Shown in pieces: positions 33,444 through 47,103 of a DNA stretch of 64,000 bases. The DNA is from Stenocarpella maydis (taxonomy: Eukaryota > Ascomycota > Sordariomycetes > Diaporthales > Diaporthaceae), in contig NQMI01000184.1 of assembly GCA_002270565.1 (NCBI GenBank), positions 17,700 to 81,699 on the forward strand, written 5' to 3'. The notes below the pieces were generated by a model that worked only from the letters and a program-made list of their open reading frames with translations, was not told the DNA's origin and made no database searches. The position numbers and the translations under genes are program-made. How positions within the stretch are numbered: position 1 is the first letter of the stretch; every line of letters begins with the position of its first letter.

Positions 33444-36430
33444 CCCAGCGGCTGGGTTATCGAGTGGGAAATTCCTGGAAGTATGAGATAAAGGCTGGGA
33501 CAGTGCAAGCATCTGGGGAGCGGAGTGCTTTGGTGCTACAGCTGATCAACGCAGCAAAGCGGATCTGGGTAGATAAGAAAACGGGTCAGTCGAATAATTC
33601 TGTTAAAATGTAAAGCAGGCAACTCAGGATGGGTATGATTAAAAGGTTGGGAAAAGTCGACGGCTGTGTCGAATGGCGTTGCACCGGACTGAACTAGGTG
33701 CTGTAGCCAGGGAAGCCAACCGACACCAGCCAGAGCTGGTTCCGAAGTGACACACGTCTTCGGGCAACAGAGGGGAAAGATAAACTCACCAGGCAGTAAG
33801 CAGACTGTCTCGGCAGGAGCGGGTGAGATGATAAAGAGTGCGCAGGCAATATTCCAGCAACTGAGCAGCCTTCCGGAAGTGGCGGTGAAGAGTGCGATAA
33901 CCACAAGATTAATGGGCCAACTTGTCTCGATCGTCGGTGGACGAGAGTTCGAGTAGGAGTGTGTTGGCTGGGTGAGAGCGACGTCCGCGGGGGCGGCTGC
34001 GAAGTGGCGCTGGCGACGGGTGAGGAAATGTCGTAGCGGGTGTGCCCTGATCTTTCCTTCCTTTATTATGGCGTTTGAACTTTGACCTCCGTCGTCCGTT
34101 TCCCTCTGGCAAATGTAGATCGGCACGGCAAAGAAGCGACTTGAGACAGACAGATCAGGTCGGTAAGGAGAAGCAGATTCGTACACGAGGCTGATCCTTC
34201 AGTCGACGAGGTGTTAGTCGCGATGTTTGACACAACAGCTAGGCAGAGACATGAAGATGATGCGGGATCGGGGCAGGAGAAGCCGTTTGCATCTATCTCT
34301 ATCTGGTCTGCCAGTCGGTCCAGTTGGGTGCGTGTGCGTGTGCGTGTGCGTGGGAGGATAGGATAGGCGAGGAATATGAGCCAAAGAGAACCTGGGTTGG
34401 AAGAAACGTGGGTGTGTGCGGAAGCGGCCTGGTTTTGAATGGAGGAATGCTGGCTCGGGACGGGAGTGCGTGGGTGTGGCTGTGGGTGTGGGTGTATTGT
34501 ATGTGCGGCAGTGCGGCAGGGAGAGATTGGTTTGGATGGTGTGGGAGGGAGTGGGAGGAAGAACGGTCAAGGGTAAAAAGTAGGTGGACAAGGCAAAAAA
34601 AGGTGGTGTTGGTGGATGGGAGGAGAGTAGTGTGGAGGTAGGGGTTGTGGTCGTGTCTAGTCGTCCAAGGCCAACAAAACCAGAGCTCGCTGGCAATCGC
34701 CCAACACCTCCCCACCACACACCAACATCACACCAGACTGAACGAACAGCCACGAAAAAAACTCGAAGAGCCCAGCGAGTCCTAGCTTGGCATAGGGCAC
34801 CACGCCCCAAAAGCAGGCCGGTCCAGGCCGGCGAGAAGCGGGCGAGACCAAGACAAGACCAGGTAAAGATTGAAGGCAATGCACGGTAGTCGCTTAGATA
34901 GACGGAGGCAGATAGATGATAGATGGTGGTGCCATACCAGCGCCACCAGATGCCATGACAGTCACAAATCACTCACCGATATGATGTGGGACAATGGATG
35001 CACCGTGTGGGAGATGCGTGGAATGGTGGAAACACGCCTTGGGAGGTAACGGGAGAAAAGAGGCGCGAGGGATAATAATCAGCTCGTGGGCTCAGGAGAG
35101 GAGGAAGATGAGGAGGAGGAGGAGGAGGAAGAGGATGTAGGAACTGGAAACAAACTCAAGAGTATGTGGTGAGAATGGGAAGGAGAAGGAGGAGGAGAGG
35201 CTACACATAATATTTGGTGGTGGTGCGGCGGGTTTCACGGGATGGTACTTGGGTATGGGCATGGGTACATGGGTACAGGGTTACAGGGTTACAGGGCTAC
35301 AAGGATACGCTATACTAGGATACAAGGAGAAGTGACAGGGGTGGCCAGGGTGGTAGTGGGGCAGGGGTAGGGGTAGGGGCACAAGGGGGCAAGGGTATGA
35401 GTAGGTGGTGTGGGTTGCACGGCACAGACATGGTACGTACGTGCCCTCTGAGCGGAAAGCAACAGGGCAGCACTGTACGTATATCATGTACTACTATGTA
35501 GAGTAGCACTTGAGATGGACGTGATGCGTTTCTCATGTCTCTGGGCGCTCGCCCCAGGCCTATGCCATTGCTTGGTGCTGCCCCGAGAGCTGCTGGCAGA
35601 ACACGGAGTTGCGGCAGCGTATGATGAGGGACAAGGCCTTGGGGTACCTCTGCGGTACGGGTACACGCTACTGCCTGTACAGTTGGTTGCAAATGACAGA
35701 GAGAGACAAAAAAATGGGACTTGGGGGAAGAAACTGGAGAGAGCGAGGAGAGAAGGCGGAGGGTGTCTGGAGCAACGACGAGGATTTGTGCGGAGAGAAG
35801 TGGAAAAGGCACACACAGAGAGAGAGAGAGGGAGTGCAAGAACAGGCAGGGAACAGGGGAGCTTGGCCGGATCCGACAGGGGTGCCTGGAGACATTTTGG
35901 GGGAAAGGAATGAGACTGAAAATTCAGCGGCACTGTGCACGAACCTTAATTTCTCTCCTTCCTTCTTCCTTCCTGCTCTGGCTGGTGTGGTGCAGAGGGG
36001 AATGCACGGGGGTTCTCCTATGATACGACCATAGCAGATTAACCTCGACATACAGATCGATATGAGATGACATCCGTCCTTCTATCCTCCGTACTCTCTC
36101 AATCATCATCACGACCTTGAGTCATTGATACCTCTGGAATGACTGACCCGACCATAGCCAGGCTGCTCGGCTGCACCTTCTACTCTTGCTATTCTCTTCT
36201 GCCGTTGTTGGGCCTTCTGGCGATGATTCAGAGACGAAGAGAGACGGACTGGTCCATTGAAGACTGACTGACCTGGGACCTGCGGTGCAGTTGAGACTTT
36301 CCAGGCCAAAACTCCGCCACGGCCTCCTTTCTCATTTCTCCATCGGAGAGGACAACCTTGAACCAGCCCGTGGGACGCAGGCCCTATAGATAGATAACAA
36401 TTCAAGGGTCCTATTTTTTTGGTCTTTTTT
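33444..36430. promoter_or_regulatory. long leader/upstream region of the gac1-like gene
   Basis: Purine/pyrimidine-skewed low-complexity DNA with GA-rich, GT-rich and CT-rich blocks, including a GAGGAG array near 35105 and ACAGGGTT-like repeats at 35277-35300. Several minus-strand splice-like signals (for example at 33475 and 33788) suggest a spliced 5' leader with upstream start codons. No conserved protein was found in the open frames at 33536-34186 or 34214-34972. The promoter function is inferred from position. Confidence 0.45.
34329..34352. repeat. (TGCGTG)4 microsatellite
   Basis: Four uninterrupted copies of the hexamer TGCGTG. Confidence 0.9.
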
Positions 36431-39076
36431 TTCTCTTTCCTTTCCTTTCTAAAACATGGGGGTTGGTGAATTGGCTGGACCTGACCTGACTGAACTGACT
36501 AGTGGCCGGACAGAAGCAGCTGAGATTGTCAGGCTGGAGTGCATACGTACAGTATCAGGAGCATCCGTGTGCTGTCTGTGTCGTAAGTTAGTTGCTGACC
36601 GCTTGGGTGAAGATCACGTATTGTGCTTTGTCAGTAATGGGGACTTTTTTTTACTTTCTTTCTTGGTGCGCGAGTATGTGCGCTATCTACCACGCATGGC
36701 TGGTATGGCTTGTGTATGGCTCTTGTATGGTATCCATGTGTACCCTTTGTTCTCCCCACCAGAACCGAACAAATCCGTCTTGCACTGAGCGCGTGGGGGC
36801 CCAGGCGCCTGGGCTTCCAGGCCGGGCAGGGTTGGCACAGGGCTTGGGTGAGGTCACTCGTTCAGCCTACGAGGCCATCTCACGATCCATCATTGTCCGG
36901 ACCACACCGTGCCCGTTCGGTACCATGTATACATATATACCTAGTATAGGTATTAAGGATTGTGAAAACTCGCCTACTCTAGTCTCGGTTTACGCGAGGC
37001 CTTGTCCATCTAGAAAATGACGTCGTTAATCAGTGTCGTCAGTCTCACTGAGCACTCGATGGTCTTTGCTTTGCTTTTCTTTCTTTGATGTTGTTGTTTC
37101 AATTGTGTTGTTATTATTCCTTGCTCCTTAACTCCTTGGTCTTTGCTCCCAGTACCGAGTATAATCCATCAGCCAATAATCCAATGCATCCTGTGAGGCA
37201 GGGCTGCTGCCCTGGCTGCCCTGCCCTGGGTGCCCTGTTGGTGCCCTGTTCGAGACTGGCCTGCCCCACAACAGGCCAATTGGCACCTGCCGCTGCCAAT
37301 AGCTGAGCAGTCGCAAGTTGCAGCCGGCACGAGTCGCAGCAGACAAAGCCACCGTCACACCTGCCACACAATGTCCCCGGACTCTCGTCATTCGCCAATT
37401 CCTTCCAAGACAAACACCTCCCGATGCCCGATCCCAAGCTTCCTCCCAGACAATCCTTCTGACAGTCTCGGTCTCTCTGTCTCTGCCTCTGCCTCCTTTT
37501 GTTGTCTCTACGTACATCTGATCCCTGGCAGATGGTCGGAAATATCATCGCATTCGGCCATCGTCCCACGCGTTTCTGTCTGTCAGTCAGTCACATGGGA
37601 CGACAGCTCATCGCACCCACTCTCTCGCCTGCTGCGCTGTCGCCTGTCCATTTGGGCCCCCTTCTTCCCCAGTCCACCCACAGCACGTTTCCCCAGGACC
37701 CCTCTCATGCGTGCTCGTGAGCCAACCAGACCGGGACACACAAAACAATCCCACTCTAATAAATTTGTTTTTTTCGAGGATCCGACTTTGTCATCAACAT
37801 CGGGCTCCCGTTAGGGTGGGTGCTCCAGGGCAGGGCAGAGCAGGCCAGGCCAGGGCGATGCATGGAACCTGTTTCATCCGTCGCACAGCTCAGCGCACCA
37901 CAGCAGGGACATCGTCTTTGTGATACACACATGCTCTTCTGCATACGGAGCAGTACCACTGGCGTGGCCATTCACGTATTCTCCACCACGCCACACCCAA
38001 GAGCCTCCAAAAAAAAAAAAAAAAGCGTGCTCGCCGATCCTCACGACTCGTCTTGTCCCGACCTCACCTCTCACTCTCAGCCTTCAGCCTCAAATCGACT
38101 ACATGCCATCCAGACATCCAGCCAGCCTGTCCATCTGCGGGCCAAAGGTACGGCTCGCATCAAGCCACGCCACCTTTGGTCTCCTTGTTACCTGCTCAGG
38201 CCTGTCAGGTCCGACCAGCTGGAATACCGACTGTGACACTAGGCGCTAGGCAGCTCTGCCGCTCAAGAGTTGGACCACCGTAGGATTGCGGCGCGGTGCA
38301 CGGTCTGCGGCCACCACCGCCCATCCCACATCAGCCAATTTTATCTCCAGCTCGTCCCCAAATAGAGCAGCGCACCAGGGTGGGGTGGGGGTGAACCAGT
38401 TGGCCGGCTAGCCCACATCTGGTAGCATCCCCCAGCCAAGGGGCTATGACTCTTGGAACTCTCATCCCAGGCCCGACAAGGCCCAGCAGAGATAACCACC
38501 ACATCAAGCCACAATCCACAGCACCAGCGCTAGGCTCTGTCGACAAGCGCGAGCTCTCTCTGCAAGCCCGTACGCCGCACTCCTCGGTACGCCACCAACC
38601 TGCTTGTCCTGCTTGGTCTGGTCTGCCGCTGGCCTTGGCTCCCAGACGAGCAGACAGCAGAGAGCCGCCTCTCCAAACTTCCACGCTGCCGGGTACGCCG
38701 GGCGATCAAAGCGTTGGCCACAGTTCAATGTGTGTATGCAGCAGCCAGCAGTCCCGCTCGGGCCCAACACCAGGTTTTCCCCATTCGCGCCCAGCCAGCA
38801 TCTCCAATTTGTTGAGGCCTTCGGATTCGGGCCATGCCGACTCCTGGTATACCTGGTCAATGGCGAACTTTGCCGATCTGGGCACGCCGGCGCACGTACA
38901 GCATCATGAGATTTGCACGTAGGCGGTAACCTCAACCAAGGTCGAGCTGGCCCGTCCACCTCGTCCTCTGTGTGATCGCCATCCGAAAGCCGGCCGGCTT
39001 GCACGGCAGCGTCTGGAGGTCTGCTTAGCATGCAATGCGTGCACCACCTCCCTCAGAGCAGCGACCGAGTAAGCTC

Positions 39077-39096
39077 AGTACGGAGTACTCCGTACT
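39077..39096. repeat. perfect 20-bp palindrome
   Basis: AGTACGGAGTACTCCGTACT equals its own reverse complement. A related half (GGTACGGAGTACC) is near 44660. Such TACGGAGTACTCCGTA palindromes recur in many Pezizomycotina genomes, to my knowledge without a settled function. Confidence 0.9.
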
Positions 39097-42000
39097 ACAC
39101 CCAAAAGCCAGCACACCCACGGACTCGTCTTATCAGATAGCTACTCTTTTCCCCTTCTCGAGCTACATCAGTGCCTCGCCCGCCGGTCAACAGGCACTGC
39201 AGTCTCGTCCCAGCTTGACGCGGCCTGCCCTGGTCGTGCCTTAGGTTGCCCCGAGATGCCGTAGGCGTCGGACTGCATGCGAATTTGCAATCCCATCATG
39301 CACCCTTGTCACCCGAAAAGGCAGCTGCGTTCCTAGCCTCGCTCCGGTTATCGCTACAATATGAACACCATCACGTCGCTACTCAGATGGAACCCCTTAT
39401 CATCTCCCGAGTCCCGCCATTGTGCCGCCGTCAGGGCCTGCCTTGTTTCTGTTTCACAATTGGTGACAGCATCGCCCGCCCAGCCAACTGATAACTCCGA
39501 ACACCCTGGCGCCGCCCTCGCTGTGCAAGTCATGTTCGCCATCCTCATTACTCGGGAGTGGTCACGAGGGTGCTCGCGCCCGTTCGACAGGGGGTCCAAG
39601 AGCTCGACGAGTTGGCCCAAGAAGCAGAACACCCCATCAGCTGGAGCACTAGTGCCCCGGATCTGTGAAATCTGGAGATGGGACACATCATCTCCAGATT
39701 CCATGCCCGTCACAGTCGACCGTTCCATCACGCGGGGAAGTGGGGGAGTCAGAAGCAGCCCACGATGGGAACATTCCAGTGTCTGACGAGGCTCGTTTTC
39801 CACCCCGCCGATGATTCCTATTTTTATCAGCTCTTCCCCATAGGGAGCACAGGACTAGGAACAACTCTCGCTTCTGTGGCAGCCCACTAAAAAAAAACCG
39901 TTGCAGGCTGCCTATCAACATTCCCTGACCGGAACCTCGCACTTTTCGCTGCCCGCTCGGCCAGTCAGCTCATTTTCTCAACATGAGCGAAGCATTTTGT
40001 GACGGTGGCGCGCCACCCAATCAGGTCCGTAAAGCCTCCCCTCTCGCAGCATCACCCGTGCATGTAGCTGCAAGGATAGTAGGTACCATGGTCGGGCGAA
40101 CTTGGGTTTCCCGCTTTGGATTCACACAGTGGGATAGGATGCGTTCTTCCAGCAAAGACTGAACAGAAAAAGGACACCGCAGTCACTGCATCAAAGCTGG
40201 AGTAGTACAAGTTCTGCCTCTCCGGTCTTCCGATCGGGAAACCGCATTTCCTCGCTTAGTCGTCATGGTCACTAATTTAATGACCCTTGAGTGCCTCCCG
40301 CTCTTCCCCGCTGGATCCAGGCGTAAGGAATCATGTTTGATAACGGCTGCCTATTGGCCAGATCTTAGCATGTAAAGGAGTTTTACATCCTTTAGCCAAG
40401 GACCCCCAAGCTCCCTGCTGGGAAGCCCTGTCTGTTGCGCAATCACTGTTGCACCGGGTGGAGATGGTGATTCTCGTCGCTTAAATAATCTCGTCAGCAG
40501 GCCGTGGCACTGTGTAGATACACAGTAGCAGTCTGCATTGGATCAACAGCTTCCCTCCCGGCCTAGCCCACCAAGACGAATCCACCTCCTGCCGCCGTCC
40601 AAAATTTTCCGACCAATACGAGCACGCGGCTCAATGAGGCTCATCTCTCTGGATGCTTGGCCGCCTGGCTTTGACAGTTCGACATGGCATGTCGTGATGG
40701 GCATTTGACGGCACCAACGGCACTTGCGTTTCGCCATTTTGTCTTGACTGCTGCGCGACCTCGGTCAGCAAGTCCTTGGTCAAAATGACGCCGCTGCTAC
40801 CTCGACTTGACATTTTGTACCACGCCACCTGCACGCGTGCAGCATCTGCAAACGCCATCATGTGGATAACGCCTTGCAGCACCTCCTTGGCTTCCGTTGT
40901 CTTGCAGGGGCGTATTGATAATGACTCTTCGCGCCGAGCTCGCCTGGAGCAGAGGTCCGGCCTTGGTGAAGCTATCGACATGCCGCTCTGCCTACGCCCC
41001 GGGGGCCCCTACCCTAAGCAGCCGGTTCAGCATGATAGAGTTTTGGATGTGGAGACGCTGGTGGTTGTGTGGGTTGCATCGGTTGTAGTGCGTGTAACGA
41101 CAGATCTACAACACACCGACTCGCGCGGGTTATTGCATGATCAGAGCTCAGCTCGCCGTCGTCTGGGCACCAGCGTGTGGATTGTTCCCCATGGGAAATC
41201 CCATTATCAATACCATAGTATGTCTATCACTGGGGTTGATAAGGACCTCCGAGAACGGTAGGGTCCAGGCTGAACAGTCAACTTGGTGCGTTTGATAAGG
41301 CCACCCTCTGCCACAGATAATCGACGCCCTGCAACATTACGACGAGTGAGGGGCTGTTGTGCCGGAGTTGAAGGGTTACAATCTGTCTCGTTTGTCATCA
41401 ATGCCATCCAACCCCTGTCCAACGGGCCCAACAAGAAGGATAAAGTTGTTGTCTTTCCTATCGAGGGCAGAGGGCATGATATAGAAGTCATGTGGTCGTA
41501 TCGCAAAGAGGTGACGCCTACGAAATTCTGCAACCAACAGAGCACGAAGGGCGGGTTGATGCATTTGCAGACAAAGGACGGACAATTCTGTCGATCCGTT
41601 CACATGCGAAAGCACTCCCCGCTTGCTGCTATTCGGTAGGGCGACCAGGCCAACAGGATGACCCCACTGAGCCAACCAAACCTTCAACCCCCGGGGTGCA
41701 GGGCAGCAAGGAGGCCGGCCGGCTAGGGCGGCATTGTCTTTCACCCAGCTCCGTGAACCACCCCCTCCCACCCCAGGGGGGGCGTAAGATCTGCAGTGCC
41801 GGCGCGGCGGTGGTGGCCGCCGCAAGACGATCCGGCACGGTCGGCCTGGGTCATTATCGATTACGCCGCACCCATATAGGTATGGTGATTTTGGTAAGTT
41901 TGAGCATACAGGCAGCGGGAACGGCGGCATGGGAATTTTTGTGATATTGCGCATTTGACATGACACATCCAAGGTTGGGTGGCGCCCAAAGAAAAGCAGA

Positions 42001-43746
42001 GAGGCTGTTGTCAGATGCAAAGCCCGTGTGATGCCACCAGTTGAGAGGTAGGTAGGTGGCTCTGGCCGTCAGATGCGATATTGCTTCCAACCTCTGCTCG
42101 CCGCATCCTACCAGGTCCGGATGGTCGAGTATGGAGTTCTCTGCTGCCGATTAATGACCTAGCCTGCGCTTATCTACCTTTTTCGCAAGGACCCATCTTT
42201 CCTTCCCACGTCGATAGCCTTCTGCTCCGAATCATGGGAGCTGTACACTAGCCTGGGTCCGTCTAGGTGGGACGGGTCATGATTCGGTATCAGATGATGA
42301 GAGTCCCTGGCGATTCTGTCTACCCCACACAGCGGGGACGAAGCTCCGGGAGCTATCGTCAATCCTTGGCGTGGAATCGAATGATGTGATTGTGCCCAGG
42401 ACTGCCTGGGTCCACGGATCGGGCATATGTTGGTTTTCGCATGTGCCACAGAGCAGCCCAGGCAGGCTTTTCGCTCATGGGGAAATGTACATAGATGTAC
42501 ACACGATGGCCTCCGAGTAGGCGCACCGCCGGTGGGATGGATGGATGAGATGGGATGGCTTCCCGCAGGCCTCACACGTGAGTATGTGTTTTGGGTGCGC
42601 GTACCACCTGCCATGCGGTCATGTGTTTCTTCTTTCCCAGGCTTACATCCTGCTGTACCTGCAAGGCTACCGGATTGTAATTATACATACACACACACAT
42701 ATATACATCTACCAACGAGCCAGGGCCAACGATTGATTCCGAGGCGCCGGGAGGCACAGCATTCTGAAACAGATCCCCCCGGGCCGCCATTTCGGGCCGT
42801 TGGTGGATTTGGAGCAGCAGGCAGGAAAGACGGGGCAGGTTTGGTAGGGTCAGCCCTGGCCGAACTCGGGCCCGACAGAGAGACTATGTATCCGTACATG
42901 GCCTGACATACTCCGGATATAGCAACCAAGCAAAAGGTGGCGGGCGAGCTGACGGGTGGCCGCGATATCGGGCCCCCGCCGCACGGCTTTTGGGTTGGTC
43001 ATCTCTCAGCGCCCCTCTTTTAGCTCTGCACAACCTCATGGATCCTGGCCCACGAGGGATGACGGGCGGGTGTAATTTTTAGCACATACATAGTATTTGC
43101 TGCCCGTTGGTGCGAGCGCGGGTTGGGTGGGGGTCCCCAAGCCTCGCCTCATTGCCTTTCGCCTATACCTTCCCGCCCCCAGGCCCCCTAACCACCCCCA
43201 GCATGTCAAAGAAGAGAGAAACCACAACAACCAAGGACGCAAACATCAGACGAAAATGAAGTGATCGACGAGTTTCACACAAGAGAAACACACCACGCGC
43301 GCATACCTCTCATGACGCACACCGCATAAGGCATTTTGACTCACCACCTGCGCCTCCTCCTCCCATGAGGAGTAGGAGAGAAAAAAAGATGATGAAAAGT
43401 TGGTTGTGAACCTGTTTATGTGAGCGAGGCCCGAAACAAGCTCATGTTTTATGCCCACGGGCACGCATACACGCGCACATGCACACCCTTGACCATGCTC
43501 CCGGGTGAGGAGGGGATGGGTGTGCATGCGAGCGGGTTCTTTGTTGAGCTCTTTAGCAACTTTAAGAATAGGTATACATATATGTGTGTGTGCGTGTGTG
43601 TTAATTATGGGGTGAGATCGTGCACAAAAAGAGGGGTGGCGTGGGGCGGTTCAAGGTTGCGAGGGCGGGATCATACTAGTGTAGTGTGGTGGGTTAACTT
43701 GGTGTACTTGGCGAAGATAGGTTGTTAAACCAAATGGGACATCCGT

Positions 43747-43774
43747 GGCATGGCATGGCGTGGCATGGCATGGC
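43747..43774. repeat. TGGCA/TGGCG pentamer repeat
   Basis: About five imperfect copies of a 5-bp unit (GGCAT/GGCGT), intergenic. Confidence 0.7.
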
Positions 43775-44337
43775 ATTCCTTGCCCCCGGCCCGTCGGTCA
43801 GTCAGTCTCGGTATGTTCTTGATAATTGGGACCTAAATGAATCAGGCGGGCTGGATGGATCGGTGATGGTGGGTGTGTGTCTGTGTGGGTGGGGAATTTC
43901 TCTTGTTTATGTTTGTATTTTTTTTTGGTTGCATTTATTTACTGTCACACGTACTGTTGCTGCTGCACGTTTCGGTGGGAATGGTCCGTGGGTGGGTTTT
44001 TTTTTTTGTTTTGCCCTTTTGCTGCAGATATATAGCTAGCTACAGATATATGTGCCTAGGCAATAGTGATATGTGAGAGTGTGTTGTGTGTTGTGGGTGG
44101 AGTCCAGCGCATAAACCTTATTTTTGATGCCCCGGTTTGGCGATGATGACTGGCTGGTGGGCTTGCTTGCTTGTGTTATCTTGACGTCGTGTGTGGTGGT
44201 GGGCATGGAGATTTTTGGACGCAGCTACTATGTAGTGCAACTTGTGCTGGCCGAGGACGATGCATCAGGTCTACAGGTGCGTACATGTCGTTGATCTATT
44301 CTTTCCTTTTTCTTTTTTGGGGTTTTTATTGTTTACT

Positions 44338-44341
<4 letters not shown>

Positions 44342-44368
<27 letters not shown>
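44342..44368. repeat. (TG)n microsatellite
   Basis: An uninterrupted TG run of 27 bases, followed by a few more TG units after an A. Confidence 0.92.
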
Positions 44369-44375
<7 letters not shown>

Positions 44376-45125
44376 TCTCTGGGAGTTTGTCGGTACCTAC
44401 CGTTGAAACCCCTCTTGCTTCGAGCATCAGTTGCTGCTGCTGGAGAGAGACAGGCGGAAGTGGAATTTGTGGTTTTGATATGAGAGGCCCTGGCTGGGCC
44501 TGGTTTCGAATTTTGATGCTGCGAGGGCTGGGGCAGGGATTTGAGCCTTGGACCCGGTGTCAAAGCTCCGCATGGCTGCGGGGGTGTGCTTTTTGCAGCG
44601 ATAACCATTGACCAATTGGACAGGACAAAAGCTTCCCCAGATTACTAAGTATCGTAAGTGTGGTACGGAGTACCCATGTACCGGGCTAGCCGTTCATGTA
44701 CCAAAGTACCGTTGAGCTTATCCAAATGCCGGTTGTTAACGGTGCGATAACAGGCAGGGGCGGCCTGGTCCTGCCAAAACTGTCAGTGCGCGATATCATG
44801 TCGAGGAATTGACTTTTGGCATTGCCTTTGTTTCTTTCCTGTCTGTGACATTTTCCCATCCCCAAGTGTCGCATTTACCTCGACCACAGTTTTTGCTGCA
44901 GTCATTTGCCGTCGGCACCAACTCCAGTCAGACAAAACACCCCCAGATTTGCGAATGTGCCCCGGCGTACGTCTGGTTGGCTCCCCTCTAGCCAGACATG
45001 GGGCGCCCAGCCAGCCATCCACGACTCATCAAGATGCATAGGCAATCAGTCAATCGCCCCTGTCCCCACTCCTCCTTTTGCCGTTGCAGTCCGACCCCAG
45101 CAGGACCGTGTGCAGCTCATCCTGT

Positions 45126-45126
<1 letters not shown>

Positions 45127-45162
<36 letters not shown>
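45127..45162. repeat. (GGCT)9 microsatellite
   Basis: Nine perfect copies of GGCT over 36 bases. It falls in the gene desert, so it is not protein-coding despite opening short frames of Gly-Trp-Leu-Ala. Confidence 0.92.
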
Positions 45163-45163
<1 letters not shown>

Positions 45164-47088
45164 CAGCTGTGGTTAAGGTCATGGTCGCGACAGAGTACTG
45201 TGTATCTCGGAGCCAGTGTCCCAGCCGAACCGCTCAGCCCAGGCAATCCCCATGGGCACGAGCATTCCACACAGTCTGTTCGCATGGCGGGGAGAGCCAC
45301 TTGGATCTGGACTTCCCAGAGCAATGTCTCAAACCATATTGTGCTTGCTCCACATGGCGCGGCACTTTGGCTTCTCACCCACTGCCTTGGACCTGCCCGC
45401 CGTCAATAGTGTAAACTACTGCACTGGCATGCTTGCATGCGCATCAGCCAGTGCGTTATCACTTCTCCCCTGCCTCATCTTCAAGCAGGTAGGGACCACG
45501 ACCATCACGGCGCCGATCGTTGCGACCATTTTCAGGAACACCCGCCTTCAACCCGGCCCAGACTGTCTCGGACCACATGGGAAAATCCCAAGACTCCCCG
45601 ATGCTGAAGGCAGCCCCGAGGCCAAGCCTGCGAGAACATGGCATTTCGACATTGCTCACCTCGCTCATGATCGAATTCTTGGGTCGCAATCTGCTCTGCC
45701 GGTCGCCGTGGTCGCAGGTGACGGGGGCCTCAAACGGTGTGACGGAAAGCATGGGTCGGATGGCGGACCTTGCGCCACCTGCAGGCTAGGCCCCACTGAT
45801 CACCGGCAGGCTTTGCCGCTTTGGCCCAAGCTCTTGGGACTTAGGCGAGCTAGACATTGCAAGCCAATCGCGCCCCTGATCGCGGTTCGTGATGGTTGCC
45901 ATCGTTTCAAGGCCCGGTGCCTGTGGAAGCTCGGTGGAAGCTCTCTGTGAGACACGACGGGACGCGGCGCCATCGAGGCGGTCAGGAGGTCTGTTTGTGG
46001 ACTGTCCGTGTCTAGGACAAGGCGCACAACAAACCAGCTCGGTCGGCGAGATAGCATGCTTTTAGCATCCAGGTCGGGTTTGAAATCGACGATGCCGTCC
46101 CAGGGGCAGCACCTTGGTGGTGTAGCCGCTCCTTCAGCTCCGGCCACCATCGACAAGCTCAGCCACGTCCCTCCCTAAGGTTGGCTCCGTGCCATGGTGT
46201 CTCGTCAATGGCACCACCCGACAGTCTGACCATCGCACGTCTTGTGGCCTAATTACCTGTAATATTCAGAACCTTCGGGGCCTGTCGCAACCCCAGCCGC
46301 GATGCAATCTCGGAGAGACCTCCGCAGGCCAACACGACCAGACGCTCGGGCACAAGAGTTTTCAGAGCCTTCCAAGAGGGCCTGGGGCTGACTGGGCCGG
46401 AGCATTTTCTGCGGAGAGCCTTGTCCGGAACGAGCCTAGCCCTGGACCACGCGCTGCAGGGACTCAGCCATCAATGACGTTGAGCGGCGTTTCAGTGACC
46501 AATGCCATGCATCGGGTGGCCTGGTGTAGATCGGGCAACCTGAACGAAGCACTCTGGGCTGAGCTGCTCCTTCTGCTAGCAGTTTTGCTCGAGTCCCGCT
46601 ATGATGTCGCCCCGGGGGGCCCCAGGTGCCCCAAGGTGCCCCCACAACGCCGCTGTAAACCCACTCTACAGAGTTCCTCACAGCGCTTCTCCACCCCCGG
46701 AACCATCCAAACTTGACCGTGTTACGGGGCGTTTCCCAGGGGGGTGCGGACACTGTACGACCATCGGTCCACTGATTCGGGGCATTTCCAGCAAAATTTT
46801 GGCACTGTACCGCCGACGACTTGTGCTACGACAGCTCTCGAGTTTCAGTCTGTCGTACGAGGAGTCCGTCGCAGATGCCAGCCAGGCATGCCTCCTCTAT
46901 CCAGCAAGGCAACGGGTTCATGCGCTGCAAAAGTGCAGGTTATGTGCCTGGCTGGGCGTAATGCTCCTACGTGGTCCTCCTTCAGCGGCCGGCTTAGTAA
47001 TAATACAATGGGTGATATGACGGTCCCATTACAACAAAACCCCTCTTGGTTTCAGCAAAAAGCGAAAAACCAAGGCGGGCCCCCTTTT

Positions 47089-47103
47089 CCCCCCCCCCCC
47101 CCC
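47089..47103. repeat. 15-base poly-C tract
   Basis: Fifteen consecutive C, followed by AAAA. Similar tracts occur at 51362-51374, 53631-53643 and 57410-57421, and as G runs at 54597-54607. Confidence 0.9.

Larger units (their letters stand above)
36431..44000. other. gene desert, part 1
   Basis: GC-rich, with many short overlapping open frames on all strands but no recognisable domain, no credible exon chain and no repeat ends. Composition is not TA-enriched, so this is not classical RIP-degraded transposon DNA. A perfect 20-bp palindrome lies at 39077-39096. The minus-strand frame at 41376-42020 (214 codons) is proline/arginine-rich and judged non-coding. Confidence 0.5.

Noticed and set aside
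41376..42020. 214-codon minus-strand open frame
   Set aside because: Composition is proline/arginine-rich as expected from random GC-rich DNA; no family, no splice context.
45127..45162. Gly-Trp-Leu-Ala repeat protein
   Set aside because: It is the translation of a (GGCT)9 microsatellite in non-coding DNA.
45459..45752. Minus-strand frame recalling an amino-acid permease N terminus (RRLGLGAAFSIGESW)
   Set aside because: Only about 30 residues look similar, there is no continuation in any frame, and the surrounding DNA lacks coding character.
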